Of a stretch of 64,000 nucleotides of DNA, positions 1 to 11,336 are shown piece by piece. The DNA is from Hippophae tibetana (lineage: Eukaryota > Streptophyta > Magnoliopsida > Rosales > Elaeagnaceae): contig JAZDXN010000029.1 of NCBI GenBank assembly GCA_037013495.1, positions 2,244,501 to 2,308,500 on the forward strand. The letters are read 5' to 3'. The notes under the pieces are model-generated. The model saw only the letters and a program-made list of their open reading frames with translations, was not told where the DNA came from and did not search any database. Position numbers and translations under genes: made by a program. The stretch's first letter is position 1, and each line of letters starts with the position of its first letter.

Positions 1-24
1 GAGGTAAGGATTGATTTGGGAAGT

Positions 25-584
25 TGATATGAACCAAGAGGTTAAGACTTAGCTAATTTTCAAATTATATAGCAAATGGTTTCTCCACAGATCAATGGAT
101 ATTACTCACCAGTTATTTGAGGGGAAAAACACCACAAGGAGGAGTTATTTCCTTGTTAGTCTAGCATAAATGACACCCAAACAAGTATGGATATTACTCA
201 CCATAAATGCTTGGATGCTAAACAACACCTCAAAGATTACCAATCCCTTGATAAGTTGCTTAAAGAGGAACAAAGAACATGAATGAGCTTTCAAATGATC
301 TGAAAAATCAAATTTCATTCAAAAATGTGAATACCCAACAACTAGGTTACTTTTAAGTATTTATAGGATACAAATAAACCCTAAGCTCTTCTACATCATA
401 GCCCTTGATCTCATCCAAGGGTAGAAAATAAAAACAGCCAAAAAGCATGAAAGGTAGCAAAAAACATGGACCAAAATATGGAGAAAAATGGGGTAGCTGA
501 CTACAAAAGGAATCCTATGAAAATATTACAATTGATTTCATTCAAGGGCTGAAAAAGAAAATGCCCAAAATCAGTCCAAATGGC
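25..584 (-). repeat. CR1 chromovirus LTR, partial
   Basis: The stretch starts with TGATATGAACC, the reverse-strand LTR terminus also seen at 11337 and 17398, and follows those LTRs until family A begins at 585. The break falls at a point matching the inside of the other CR1 LTRs, so family A inserted into this LTR. The rest of the LTR is not visible on the far side because family A's right end is truncated. Bases 1-24 are unassigned flank. Confidence 0.8.
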
Positions 585-2403
585 TGATGAGTGCTCAAAA
601 AGCACTAAAATTACCATGATTTTATGCACATTAATTGATTAAAAATATATATATTTATATGTTTTATCATATATTTATATAAATTTGTCTTTTTCGGAAT
701 CACGGGTATTTTTATTGTTTTTCAGGTATTTTGGCTTAAAAACGTAACTTAAAGACTCAAAGAGGAATACTGGAAGCAATACATCACAAATATATTAATA
801 AATAAATGGAGAAATGTCAACAAATATGGAAAAATTGGACAAAATGGGTCAAAAAGGTCAAAAATGTCCAAAAGAAGAAAATTGCGTCGTCGCGTCGCGC
901 AGCTGCCCAGCCGCGCGCGCCCAAACCCAGTCTCGCACGTGCCTGCCTCCCAATCCGCGCGCGCCCCTACGCACAACACCAGCCCATCTGCGTGCGCCGA
1001 TGCCCGTTTCGCCCCATTTTTCACGTGCAACCGCCCCCATGACGTCATGCTGATGTCATCCATGACCTCAGCAATTCCATTCCGCGTTTTCACATTTTTT
1101 TAACATTTTTTCACTCACTTTTTCTCTCCATCCTCACCAATAAATACCCCCTTCCCTTCACTTTTTCTCTCTTTCTTTCTCTCTTTTCATAGATTTTTAG
1201 GTTTTTTTTTTACTTTTTCTTAGTTTTTAGTTAATTTCTCTTAGTTTTAGAGTTCTTTCCTTTTTGGGAAGAACTAGTTATGTTTTTGTAATTTTTTAGC
1301 TTTTTGATTCAATAAATGGGAGTGCAAATTCCGCTTGGAGGTTTTCCAGCAACGGGAATAACGTCGAAGTTCTGTAAGGATTTTATTTTCTTTACAGTTA
1401 TTTTTATACTTTATTCTTACATGTTATATTTAATTTGTCTGTGATTAAATTTAACTGTTCTGGCTGTTTATAATCATGATGTAATAATAACGTTGTTATG
1501 CTTGCGAAATATTAAATAGGTAAAAATCTCTAAAATGAATTGATTTTGTTTTTATTCAAGATTTTATATTAAGAATGTTAGAGAGAAATATATTATTTTT
1601 CATTACAAACTTAAACCTGAAAATTAGATTTTAAGGTTTAGTTATCCGGACTGATTTAGAGTAGTGTTCTTTTATTTGATGGTACAATCGCCCGGTAGTT
1701 AGAGTGAAGCTCTATTTCAAAAGTTTTTATAAGAATTATTGTTTGAAAATGTATTGACGACATGTTTTCAGTAGTGGTTTTAAAACTTGAAAGTTAGTAC
1801 TCGGATAACTAAATTCTTAGGTTTAATTTGGACACCTTGAATAATGTTTAAACTGTCTAACCCCACCAAAGGTGGCATTTAAAAGGTTCATTTTCAATCT
1901 CTTAGAAAAAGGAATTAATTTAATTAAGCATATTAGTTATCAACCCCACCTATAGGTGTTAATTGATTTATTTAGTTAACAAAGAATATCTAACCCCACC
2001 AAAGATAGTATTCATACAAAAAAGGGAGAATAAATAAATATCAATTCATATCTTTAATAACCTAAATAATATGAGCAAGCATAATTAACTTAGTTATTAC
2101 AACCATAAATACTCCACCATTATAAATGATAAAATTTGCATAAATGTTTTTTGAATCTATGTTTATTTTTATGTAAGTAGATTAAAAATACAAAACCTAA
2201 AATATCGTGATAGGATATTTAGGATTTAATTTCGTTTTTAAAAGTTTGAATAATAAATTAAAAACCACATACATTCCTTCCTTAGATCGACTTTGGGAGT
2301 ATACTTATCTTTTTCTTCAAAATGATTCGTGCACTTGCGAGAGTTTTATAAATTTAAAACCAAAGTATTGGCAAGAATCGGCGATGCCGGTTTTCGCTAA
2401 TCA
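585..2403 (+). repeat. Family A 5' LTR
   Basis: This 1819-bp LTR begins TGATGAGTGC and ends in TCA just before the PBS. It matches LTRs at 6074, 38694 (minus), 40730 (minus) and 57814. Layout is an AT-rich start, a GC-rich cassette (about 886-1050), a TATA-like box, an AATAAA near 1311, and three CCCACC/GGTGG hairpin motifs at about 1863, 1947 and 1994. Confidence 0.9.
886..1146 (+). promoter_or_regulatory. Family A LTR promoter region
   Basis: A CpG-rich block is followed by a perfect palindromic TGACGTCA (1040-1047, a bZIP/CRE-like site) and an AATAAATA at 1139-1146, where other family copies have TATAAATA. That substitution probably weakens this copy's TATA box. The overlapping small frames here are a by-product of high GC. 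The regulatory role is inferred from motifs and position only. Confidence 0.6.
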
Positions 2404-2409
2404 AGTTTT

Positions 2410-2425
2410 TGGCGCCGTTGCCGGG
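2410..2425 (+). other. Primer binding site, tRNA-Asp type
   Basis: TGGCGCCGTTGCCGGG lies six bases after the LTR end. It is complementary to the CCA-bearing 3' end of plant tRNA-Asp for 16 bases before diverging (the site at 18451 continues GAT). Confidence 0.88.
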
Positions 2426-2654
2426 TAAGGAATAGCTATTTTTAAATTATTTATCAAAATTTTTAAAAACATTTTTTTGTGCTGTAAATAATTGTGATTT
2501 TTTTTTGTTCTAATAAAAAAATAATAATCAAATTTCAAATTTCATAAGAAATAAAAATAAAAAATAAAAAAAATTAAAAAATTAAAAAATTAAAAAATTA
2601 AAAAATTAAAAAAAATAATTTTTTTTTAGTAAAATCATTTTGAAATTTGAAATT

Positions 2655-3040
2655 TGAAGTAAAATTGTTTACCGTTCATGAATAGTAAAATAAAAAAAAT
2701 AATAAAAAAATAAAATTTTTAAAATTTTAAGATAAAAATAAATAATTAAATAATATAGAGTAGATAGTAAAATAAAATTACCGTTCATGAATAAAAAAAA
2801 TAAAATAAAAAAATAAAAAAATAAATAAAAAAAATAAAAAAAATTTAAAATTTTAAGATAAAATAAATAAATAAATAATATAGTGTAGATAGTAAAATAA
2901 AATTACGGTTAATGAATAGTAAAAAAAAATTATAATTTCAAAAATTTTAAGTTAAAAATAAATAAATAAAATTTATAGCGTGAATAGTATAATAAAATTA
3001 ACGTTCATGAATAATAAAAAAAATAAAAAAATAAAAAAAT
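2655..3040 (+). repeat. Degenerate ~115-bp AT-rich tandem repeat
   Basis: About four units share the core ACCGTTCATGAATAG (near 2672, 2782, 2906 with changes, and 3001), separated by A-rich runs and a TTTTAAGATAAA block. It is non-coding and sits in the AT-rich interior (2426-3665), where I see no gene. Confidence 0.65.
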
Positions 3041-3384
3041 AAAAAAAAATAAAAAAATAACTTATATAAATTTTAAATTAAAAAAAAATTAAAAAAAAAA
3101 TTAAAAAAAAATTAAAAAAAAAGAAAACTTACTTTTTAATTTTCATTTAATTTTAATTTTTTATTTAAAATCTTAATTTTATTTTTTTTAAATAAAAATA
3201 ATAAAAAAAAATAAAAAAAAATTATTTTATTTGCTTTTACCTTTCTCTATTTTAATTTAATTTATTTTATTTTACCTTTTTCAATTTTAATTTATTTTAT
3301 TTTATTTTTATTTTTATTTTATTGTTATTAATTTTTTATGTTTTCTTTATTTTCTTTAACTATTTTTTTCTCTCTCTTAATTTT

Positions 3385-3665
3385 TATTTAACTTAATTAA
3401 CTTAGATTTTTACTAACTTAATTAACTTAGATTTTTAATTAACTTAACTGAATTAACTTAGATTTTAACTTAGATTTTTACTTAAATTAACTTAATTAGG
3501 TTAGCTTTTTAATTAACTTAGATTTTTTACTTTCATTAACTTAATTAACTTAGATTTTTAATTAACTTAATTAACTTAGATTTTTACTTAAGTTAACTTA
3601 ATTAACTTAGATTTTCTAACTTAATTAACTTAGATTTTTACTTAACTGAACTTAATTAAATTTAA
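3385..3665 (+). repeat. Short tandem array, TTAATTAACTTAGATTTTTA unit
   Basis: A roughly 20-25-bp unit recurs about ten times with variable spacing. Many units contain the palindrome TTAATTAA. It looks like slippage-type expansion. Confidence 0.75.
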
Positions 3666-3689
3666 TAGCATGAAAAGTAAAGATCTAAG

Positions 3690-3825
3690 GGAGTTCTGTC
3701 TAGGAGACTAGTTCTTGGAAGCCTTTGTGCCACTAGTCTTTCCTAGAAACATTGCTCTGTCTAGGAGGATGATTTTTAAGGAGCCTTTGCCCCAACATTC
3801 TTTCCTGAGAGCACTCTTGGTTAAT
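3690..3825 (+). repeat. Imperfect ~62-bp direct pair
   Basis: Two consecutive segments each open with TCTGTCTAGGAG, then AGCCTTTG and TCTTTCCT. They are the only GC-balanced part of this stretch and have no continuous reading frame. From 3826 to 4420 there is only unassigned interior with the Athila/Tat-like motif GTTAAACTAAGCGCTCGATG near 4163. Confidence 0.55.
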
Positions 3826-4424
3826 ACTGATTATGTTATTTTAACTTAAAAAAAAAAAATTTGAAACTATCTCCAAAATTTTAAAAGTTTTAATTACAAT
3901 CTCAAGAGTTAGATCCTTTGTTTTATCTAGGTACAATTGTGTTTTAATGCCTTAATTATTTGATTTACACCTAGACGAGGGTTATCTAAAACCCTCAAGC
4001 ATGCCCTTAGTTTTTGGTATAGAAAAATTTGAAAATCAATAGGACATGTTTGAAATAGTATAGGTAGACAACATTGTCTTACTTGTAGGTTTGATTGACT
4101 CAATTATGAGGGTACATTGAGTTTACTTAAAATGCAATCCCCAAGTTACGTCTTGCTAAGACGTTAAACTAAGCGCTCGATGGAAGGCAACCCATCATTT
4201 TATGTAATTTTCTGTTATTTACTTAATTTTATTGTTTATTTTAGTTTAATAATTTTTAAATTGTTAAAACTAAAAATATTTGTTGAGATGTTAGAAGTTT
4301 ATATGTATACACTTTAATAATGAATATGATGGATGCATCTGCATTTCTACATTACTATTTACACATTCTCAGGAAATAGCTAATTTTTCTTCTCTTTTCT
4401 CTTTATCTTTAATTTACAGTTGTT

Positions 4425-4460
4425 ACATTGAGGACAATGTAAGTTCTAGGTTGGGGGTGG
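4425..4460 (+). other. Hairpin plus internal G-rich tract (possible second PPT)
   Basis: ACATTGAGGACAATGT forms a perfect 6-bp stem with an AGGA loop and is followed by TTGGGGGTGG. The same pairing occurs in the unrelated element at 19197-19233 and inverted at 44042-44083. The G-rich part resembles the polypurine tract next to the 3' LTR, so it may prime extra plus-strand synthesis (inference). The rest of the interior up to 6059 shows no gene. Confidence 0.55.
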
Positions 4461-6059
4461 TGAAAAGTTACCATGCTTAATTAGAAAAAAAAAGATTTAA
4501 CAATTTAAAAATTAAAAATTAAGAAAAAATTAAAAAAATTATATATATATATATATTTTCTCACAAAATTTTATCATTTCTTTAAATCAAATTTAAGTAA
4601 ATAGTTAAGTCTTTTGTACTGTTAGATTAATTTTTGAAAACATATCATGAAATATTTTGTAATTATTTTTGATAATTAGTTAGTTTTTGTCATAACTAGT
4701 ATTTCTTGATAAAATGTGGAAATTATGTTAAACCCAAAATCGGTGTTTATGAATTTTTTTTAGTGTAGACTACCCTTGTGAGATATAATTTGAGCCTAAT
4801 TTCTTTTATTCAGAGTGAAATATATATTTTTTCTACTCCAAACACATTTCTTATTTATTCAAATTATAGATGATCTCTATAGGTATTAGCATAGAATGTA
4901 TGAATTTTTTCTCATCTTAATAGAGTATCATATATATTTTTTTTATTATTTTTGCTTAGATTAAATGATTTGTGTAGAAATTGATAGTATATGCTTATAT
5001 CTCATTTATGCATGACTGCTACAAAAACAAAAAGACATATCTGGGGTTACCTAAACCAAGATCAAACAGAAAAGCCACAAAATTAACCACTCACCAAAAT
5101 CCAAAAAATGTACAATCTGTACATGGGTTGACTCTCAAAAAAATACATATATTGAAAAATATCTACAGAAAAAGAAAAAAAAATAGAGAGATAAAAAATA
5201 TAGTATCATCTACATACTATGACCCACATTGCCTACAAAGTTGTGAGTAAAGGCTAAATACAAAAGAAAGATATAGGAAGTAATTCCCTAAAAAGTCATT
5301 GCAATTTCTTCATTTGTAAAAAGCATATATCTTGAAATTCTTTCTTAATGAGTTTGATTTATGCATGAAAATAATTTTTATATATGATATCTTTATAATT
5401 TATACATTTGATTCCTTTCATGAGATCAATGTTAAAATAACACTTTGAGCCTTTATTTTTTATACATATGCGAACATATTAGTTCATTTCTATACATCAA
5501 CTCTTTCGCATATAAATTAGTATGAGTGTTTGAACCCATAGGATTCAGTGTTTTGAGAGTATTGACTTGTGAGGAATAGAGTCGAAGCAAATTCTGATTT
5601 ATGACACTGAAATTGGGTAAAATTAAATTGATACATTTTTGACAGGAAATATGAAAATGATTTTCGACTAATTATTATAATAAATCATGATTGTTTAAAG
5701 AGATTAAAATAACTTATGCTTGAGATTTTAATTATGATCTTAAAGGAGATTAAAAAGAATGAGACATTTTTGTGATATGTTGTTTTCTTTTATTCTTTAA
5801 TTAATTTTTGATTTTGTTGTAATTTTAGTTTTTGATTTGATTGTTTTTATTGTTTCTTTTGATTTTTACATTTAGTTCAATGTTTGTGGGTATCATTACT
5901 GAAAACCCTCACGAGACTCAAACTCGTCCACTAGGGCAACCTATGGGTTTAAATGCTTGTTGCATAGGCTAAATGCAACCGTTTCAATCCACGAAAGCGA
6001 TTTAGGATAGTTTAATTTTTAGTTTTTATCGCTTCTCTTGCTAAGGGACTAGCAAGAAG

Positions 6060-6073
6060 CTGGTTGGGGGTTG
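6060..6073 (+). other. Polypurine tract of family A
   Basis: CTGGTTGGGGGTTG lies directly before the TGATGAG start of the 3' LTR, the expected site for plus-strand priming. Confidence 0.75.
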
Positions 6074-7598
6074 TGATGAGTGCTCAAAAAGCACTAAAAT
6101 TACCATGATTTTATGTAAATTAATTGATTAAAAATATATATATTTGTATGTTTTATCATATATTTATATAAATTTGTCTTTTTCGGAATCACGGGTATTT
6201 TTATTGTTTTTCAGGTATTTTGGATTAAAAATGCAACTTAAAGACTCAAAGAGGAATACTGGAAGTAATACATCACAAATATATTAATAAATAAATGGGG
6301 AAAGGTCAACAAATATAGAAAAATTGGACAAAAAAGTCAAAAAAGAGAAAATCGCGCCGCCGCTCCCCAGCGCCCAGCCGCGCGCGCTGGTACTGTTCAT
6401 CCGCGCGTGCCCAGCTGCCTCAGCGCGCGCCGACGCCAGTTTCGCCCCATTTTTCACGTGCAGCCGCCCGAATGACATCATACTGACATCATCAATGACC
6501 TCAATAATTCCATTACGCGTTTTTACATTTTTTTAACATTTTTTTTACTCATTTTTTCTCTCCATCCTCACCTATAAATACCCCACTTCCCTACACACCT
6601 TCAACACCTTCAAAACACACTTCTCTCTTCTTTCTTTCTCTCTTTTCTTAGATTTTTAGTTTTTCTTAGTTTTTAGTTAATTTCTCTTAGTTTTAGAGTT
6701 CTTCCCTTTTTGGGAAGAACTAGTTATGTTTATGTAATTTTTTAGCTTTTTGATTCAATAAATGTAAATTCCGCTTGGAGTTTTTCCAGCAACGGGAATA
6801 GCATCGAAGTTCTGTAAGGATTTTATTTTCTTTACAGTTATTTTTTATGCTTTATTCTTACATGTTATATTTAATTTGTTTGTGATTAAATTTAACTGTA
6901 CTGGCTGTTTAGTAAACATGATGTAATAATAACGTTGTTATGCTTGCGAAATATTAAATAGGTGAAAATCTCTAAAATGAATTGATTTTGTTTTTATTCA
7001 AGATTTTATATTAAGAATGTTAGAGAGAAATATATTATTTTTCATTACAAACTTAAACCTGAAAATTAGATTTTAAGGTTTAGTTATCCAGTCTGATTTA
7101 GAGTAGTGCTCTTTTATTTGATGGTACAATCGCCCGGTAGTTAGAGTGAAGCTCTATTTCAAAAGTTTTTATAAGAATTATTATCTGAAAATGTATTGAC
7201 AACATGTTTTCGGTAGTAGTTTTAAAACTTGAAAGTTAGTACTCGGATAACTAAATTCTTAGGTTTAATTTGTACACCTTGAATAAAGTTTAAACTGTCT
7301 AACCCCACCAAAGGTGGCATTTAAATGGTTCATTTTCAATCTCTTAGAAAAAGGAATTAATTTAATTAAGCATATTAGTTATCAACCCCACCCATAGGTG
7401 TTAATTGATTTGTTTAGTTAACAAAGAATATCTAACCCCACCAAAGGTGGTTTTCATACAAAAAAGGGAGAATCAATAAATATCAATTCATATCTTTAAT
7501 AACCTAGATAATATGAGCAAGCATAATTAACTTAGTTATTATATCCATAAATACTCCGCCATTATAAATCATAAAATTTGCATGAATGTTTATTGAAT
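6074..7598 (+). repeat. Family A 3' LTR, truncated
   Basis: It matches the 5' LTR from TGATGAG through the hairpin motifs, then stops inside TTGAAT, where the segmental duplication begins. About 270 bp of the LTR end are missing, so no TSD can be read. The GC cassette (about 6350-6475) differs from that of the 5' LTR. TATAAATA is intact at 6573-6580, but the CRE-like site has decayed to TGACATCA. Confidence 0.88.
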
Positions 7599-8155
7599 TC
7601 TTGTGAGAATCCTTAGGTTTTCTTGGTGTGGCATTTCAATCCTCCGTAGTCTTGATTTTCATCTTGTTAGGTGATGGGTTAAGACTTAACAAACCTTGTC
7701 TTCACGATTTTTGGGATTCGATCAATCATTGTTATCGGGGTTCATCACAATTGTTGGTAGGGTTCGTATCATGGAGAGTGGTGTAAAATCCCATAAAATT
7801 CATTTTAAATAATTAATTATACAAAAAGGAATATTAAATAATGCTATAAAATATAGAAATGTATCTGAAATTTTTTGCAAGAAAAATTGAATCTAAAGGA
7901 AAAAATTTATATACCTTGCCACACACCTCACTGCCACCCCTTGCCAACCTGTTCCACCACCCTTATGGAGGTTAGCCAGTAATCATCAAAATATTTTTCC
8001 TATAAAAGTGCCAAATCTCACCCATTTTCCCTCTTCTTTTCCTCTTTATAAAACCTTTCACCCTATAAAACTATTTAGGTTCTCTATACATTTTGGAGAT
8101 TGTTTTGGGGATAAATATTCAAGTATTCAGGCTAAGTTTCAAGGTAGGGTTTTAT
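7599..8155 (+). repeat. Possible Del/Tekay-like LTR fragment with TATA box
   Basis: From 7792 the text TGTAAAATCCC opens an AT-rich stretch leading to TATAAAAG at 8001-8008 and a pyrimidine-rich leader ending AAGGTAGGG. A similar order occurs at about 49650-49990. I infer an LTR promoter fragment cut by the CR2 LTR at 8156. Bases 7599-7791 are unassigned. The clade name is a recollection of LTR texture and weakly supported. Confidence 0.4.
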
Positions 8156-8684
8156 TGGAGATCAAATAACTGATTGATTTGATGTAGCCAAGTGCTGACA
8201 ATTATTCTTAAGATTAAGACACAAGAGATACATTTGAAATATCAAATTGGAATTAAGGAAAAAATTAGGAAGCAATTTTGTTGTTTTAGTTAATTGTGGG
8301 CCTTTATATTTAGCAATTTTTCGTTATAGTGAATTATGGACCTTTTATATTTTATTTATAATAAGTATTTTTTATTTTTTATTTTTTAAGGATTGATTAG
8401 GCCTAATCCACTTGTAAATAGGTCCATTTTCTAGGGTTTTTTCATTTATCAAATTTATTTTAGAAACCTTTATACTTTTCCTTCTTTTGTTTTTGATTGA
8501 TTACTTGAATTCCATTTATCAAAGGGAGTGATCTTCCTTTGTGGTGTCTCAAGGTTAGGGTTTTAAGGACTTTGTTTCCTTAGGGTTCTGATCCTATTTT
8601 CTACAACCCGTTCCTAGCAAATTGATTGTCTATTCCTTTGAGTTATTGGGTTCCTAGGGATGATTGCCTAGTGGCTCAACATCA
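8156..8684 (+). repeat. CR2 LTR, internally deleted, no adjoining PBS
   Basis: It starts TGGAGATCAA and ends ACATCA, matching CR2 LTR termini, but lacks most of the coding segment found in the LTR at 24029. The next bases (TATATACAAAAC) are not the usual PBS. It is therefore a solo LTR or a 3' LTR; no convincing TSD is seen. Confidence 0.7.
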
Positions 8685-9212
8685 TATATACAAAACAAGG
8701 AAATCCAAGCAAGAAAGTACAAACCATATGAAGAGATGTCAAAAGTTGTGTAACAAAAGAGAAGATAGCAGGAAGGGAATGTACATAAGGAAATTGAATT
8801 TCATGTGATCGGTGAAACATAAGGCCTGCTCATTGATCAATCGTAAGTATAAACATCAAACATATTAATATTCACTAAAGCCAAGAAGAAGAAAGAAGGT
8901 AACATATGTCAAGAGTTAAGACTCTATGATAAGCAGTTTAGTAATCAAGTGACAAGTGTATAAATAGATTAAAATAAACATGAAGTTCAAATGCCAATAC
9001 CTCAACAATAGTAGTATATTATTGCAAGTTCAGTAACAACAAGTTTTTAAGGTTTGGTTGTGGTCTTGTAGGAATGGCTATTACCATCCTTTCCAATAAA
9101 AAATAATATGATACAAATACCATGGGTAAATGATAAATTATACATATTTTTAATTAATAATTCATCCATATTTATAGTTATTTTATTATTATCATTTGCT
9201 ATAATTATTTAA
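8685..9212. other. Unassigned spacer
   Basis: This stretch appears only here and at 28610-29154. It has no LTR, PBS or gag-pol similarity that I recognise. The 60-residue frame at 8626-8808 runs from the LTR into it and carries no motif. It may be genomic DNA older than the insertions. Confidence 0.5.
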
Positions 9213-9904
9213 TGGAGATCGAGGTGTTGACCAATTTGATTTTCCCAAATATTCTCAAGATCAATTGCAAGGAATTGGCGATCCAATGACTAGGGCAAAG
9301 ACAAAGAGGATGAAAAGAGCTATGCAGGGCTTGATCATGGAAGTGCAATACAAAGAGGTTGTGCTAGAAAATTCTAAAACTAAGTTTGAAGATTCATAAG
9401 CTTCACCAAGGATGGTTGATTAGCTTTTTATGTAAGGGATAGATTTGGAAGATCAAGTAGGATGAACGGATTAATTTAGGAAGAATGTTTCATTTTAGTT
9501 AATTGTGTGCCTTTTATTTTTTATTTATCATAATTCTTTTTAGTCTTTTATTTTTTAAGAATTGATTAGGTCCAATCCACAACTAAATAGGCCAATTTCG
9601 TTTAGGGTTTTTTGTTTATAAAAAGCGATGGCCAAGTAATTTTTGGGGGAAAGTTTTGATCATTTATCAAGTTTATTTTAGAAATATTTTTGCTTTCCCT
9701 TCTTGTGTTATTGATTGAATGCTTGAATTTGACTTATCAAAGGGAGTGATCAACCTTTGTGGTGTTGCAAGGTTAGGGTGTTAAGGACTTTTGTTTGGTT
9801 AGTGCTCTAATCTAATCATCTTAATCATGTTCCTAGTAAATCAATTGTTCTTATTCCTTTTAGCTCGTGGGTTCCTAAGGTTGTTCTCCTAGTGGTCCGT
9901 ATAA
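9213..9904 (+). repeat. CR2 chromovirus LTR (5')
   Basis: It begins TGGAGATC and ends just before TTTGGTATTAGACC, a decayed tRNA-Met-type PBS. The first ~200 bp resemble the Pol C-terminal tail (motif GxxMTRAxTKRMK) but contain stops, as at the TAAGC near 9399. The left flank is orphan spacer, so this is the outer left LTR of a CR2 unit. Confidence 0.8.
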
Positions 9905-11336
9905 TTTGGTATTAGACCTTTGGTTGCTAGAAACATGTTATCTATATATATCTATCATTATTTGAGCTCTTGATTACAAAAAAAAGGAAATGTCTTTCAA
10001 AGTTCTATGTTTTCATTCATTTTCGTTTTGTTGCTTTTGTCTATGGATTTCGTTTCGTAGTTCTCTTTTAATTCTTCAAATCTTTTTAATTTTTTTTCTT
10101 GTGCTTTATTTTTTTTTGTTCAATCCATTTTTTTTCTTAAAAAAAAAATAGAGATTACTATTGTTCGTAGTTCTAGAAAAATCAATAAATTGGAGTTCCA
10201 ACTTTAAACAGCCATAACTTTTGACTCGAGTAATGAAATGAAAATTATAGCATTTCAAATTGAAGCCCCATTCAATTTATATAAGTTGAATAAAGAAAAA
10301 GAAAAGGAGAAAAAGAGAATCATCAAACATGCTATCCAATTCATATTTAAAAAGAAAAAGAAAGAATATTAGTTTGGCCAGGCAAGAGAAGAAAGAAAGA
10401 TCTTAGAAATATTTCCAACTAGAGATTATTTCTTTCCCATTTTAACTTTACAAAATTGATTATTTACCCCTTTCATTTTTCATATATTCTTTCCATTTCT
10501 CATTTAGGTTCATTTCTTCATTCTTTCGTTACAAATATTTTTGAACTGTTCCCCACATTTTTGACCATTCCTCACTTATGGATGGTTTAAAGCTTATTGC
10601 ATCATGTTTTTCTTTGTTTCAGGTTTTTGTTCATTCAGTTTGTGAATTTACATTTATGTATCTTTAAACAACAATAGCAGTCAAGAAATTAAGTAGAAAA
10701 GAAGAACAAAGAGACAGATTGTTCAAGTTTCCTACTGTTAATGAAGTTTCCAATTCTTGTTTTCTTGCATGAGATTCTTATTCTTGTTGAAATTGGCTCT
10801 CCTTTATTCAGTTATAGTTTCTATATATTTCATTCTAGTTTCCCTTTACTTTTTTTGTTCTCGGGATTGTTTAAACCATAATTGTTTTGAGTCTTTTGCC
10901 TTCTTCGTCAATTAGCTTCAATTCTAGTGGTTTCTTTCACCGGTCTTTTGCTTCTTTTTAGAGTTTTCTTATTTTTCTTGGTTCTTTATAGTCTTCTTTG
11001 GATTTTAATTCTGTAACAATTTTCCTCAATTAAGTTTTTAAAATTGAGATTTTTGAGATTGTCACCAATAAACTGGTTTCTTCTTCAGAATATTTGAATT
11101 CTTTGATTTTGTTAAGAACATAAAAGAGGGCTAGCTAGGGCTTTGGATGGTAAAAGGAAAGATAAATCACCACCGAGAAAAGGCCAAAATAGAGTGAAAC
11201 TTGAGTTATAACAATAAGATTTGAGAGCAAATACGTGAGAGAGTGTATGAGGAACACCACCATTTATTTCATTTTACTCTACAGGTTGAACACTTGAGTA
11301 AGGAAGGAAACAAACCACAATAGGTTGACATGAAAT
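9905..11336 (+). other. CR2 5' leader
   Basis: This is untranslated leader from the PBS to the gag region, rich in T tracts and matching leaders at 22618, 24690 and 29760. Short hydrophobic frames here are artefacts of T-richness. It ends at the TSD GAAAT (11332-11336), where the CR1 element inserted. Confidence 0.75.

Larger units (their letters stand above)
585..7598 (+). mobile_element. Family A non-autonomous LTR retrotransposon
   Basis: Two direct LTRs (585-2403, and 6074-7598 truncated) flank a ~3.7-kb AT-rich interior without gag or pol. A PBS matching the 3' end of plant tRNA-Asp follows the left LTR and a G-rich polypurine tract precedes the right one. tRNA-Asp priming and the interior motif ending GGCAACCCA near 4190 are typical of Athila/Tat-type Ty3/gypsy elements. 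I infer that it depended on proteins from another element. Small open frames in the interior show no family motif. Confidence 0.85.

Noticed and set aside
806..1103. Several overlapping 60-114-residue frames
   Set aside because: All five frames cover the GC-rich cassette of a family A LTR and differ among LTR copies.
4981..5250. 89-residue frame in family A interior
   Set aside because: Lys/Asn-rich with no motif. The matching inverted interior at about 43200-43470 does not preserve it.
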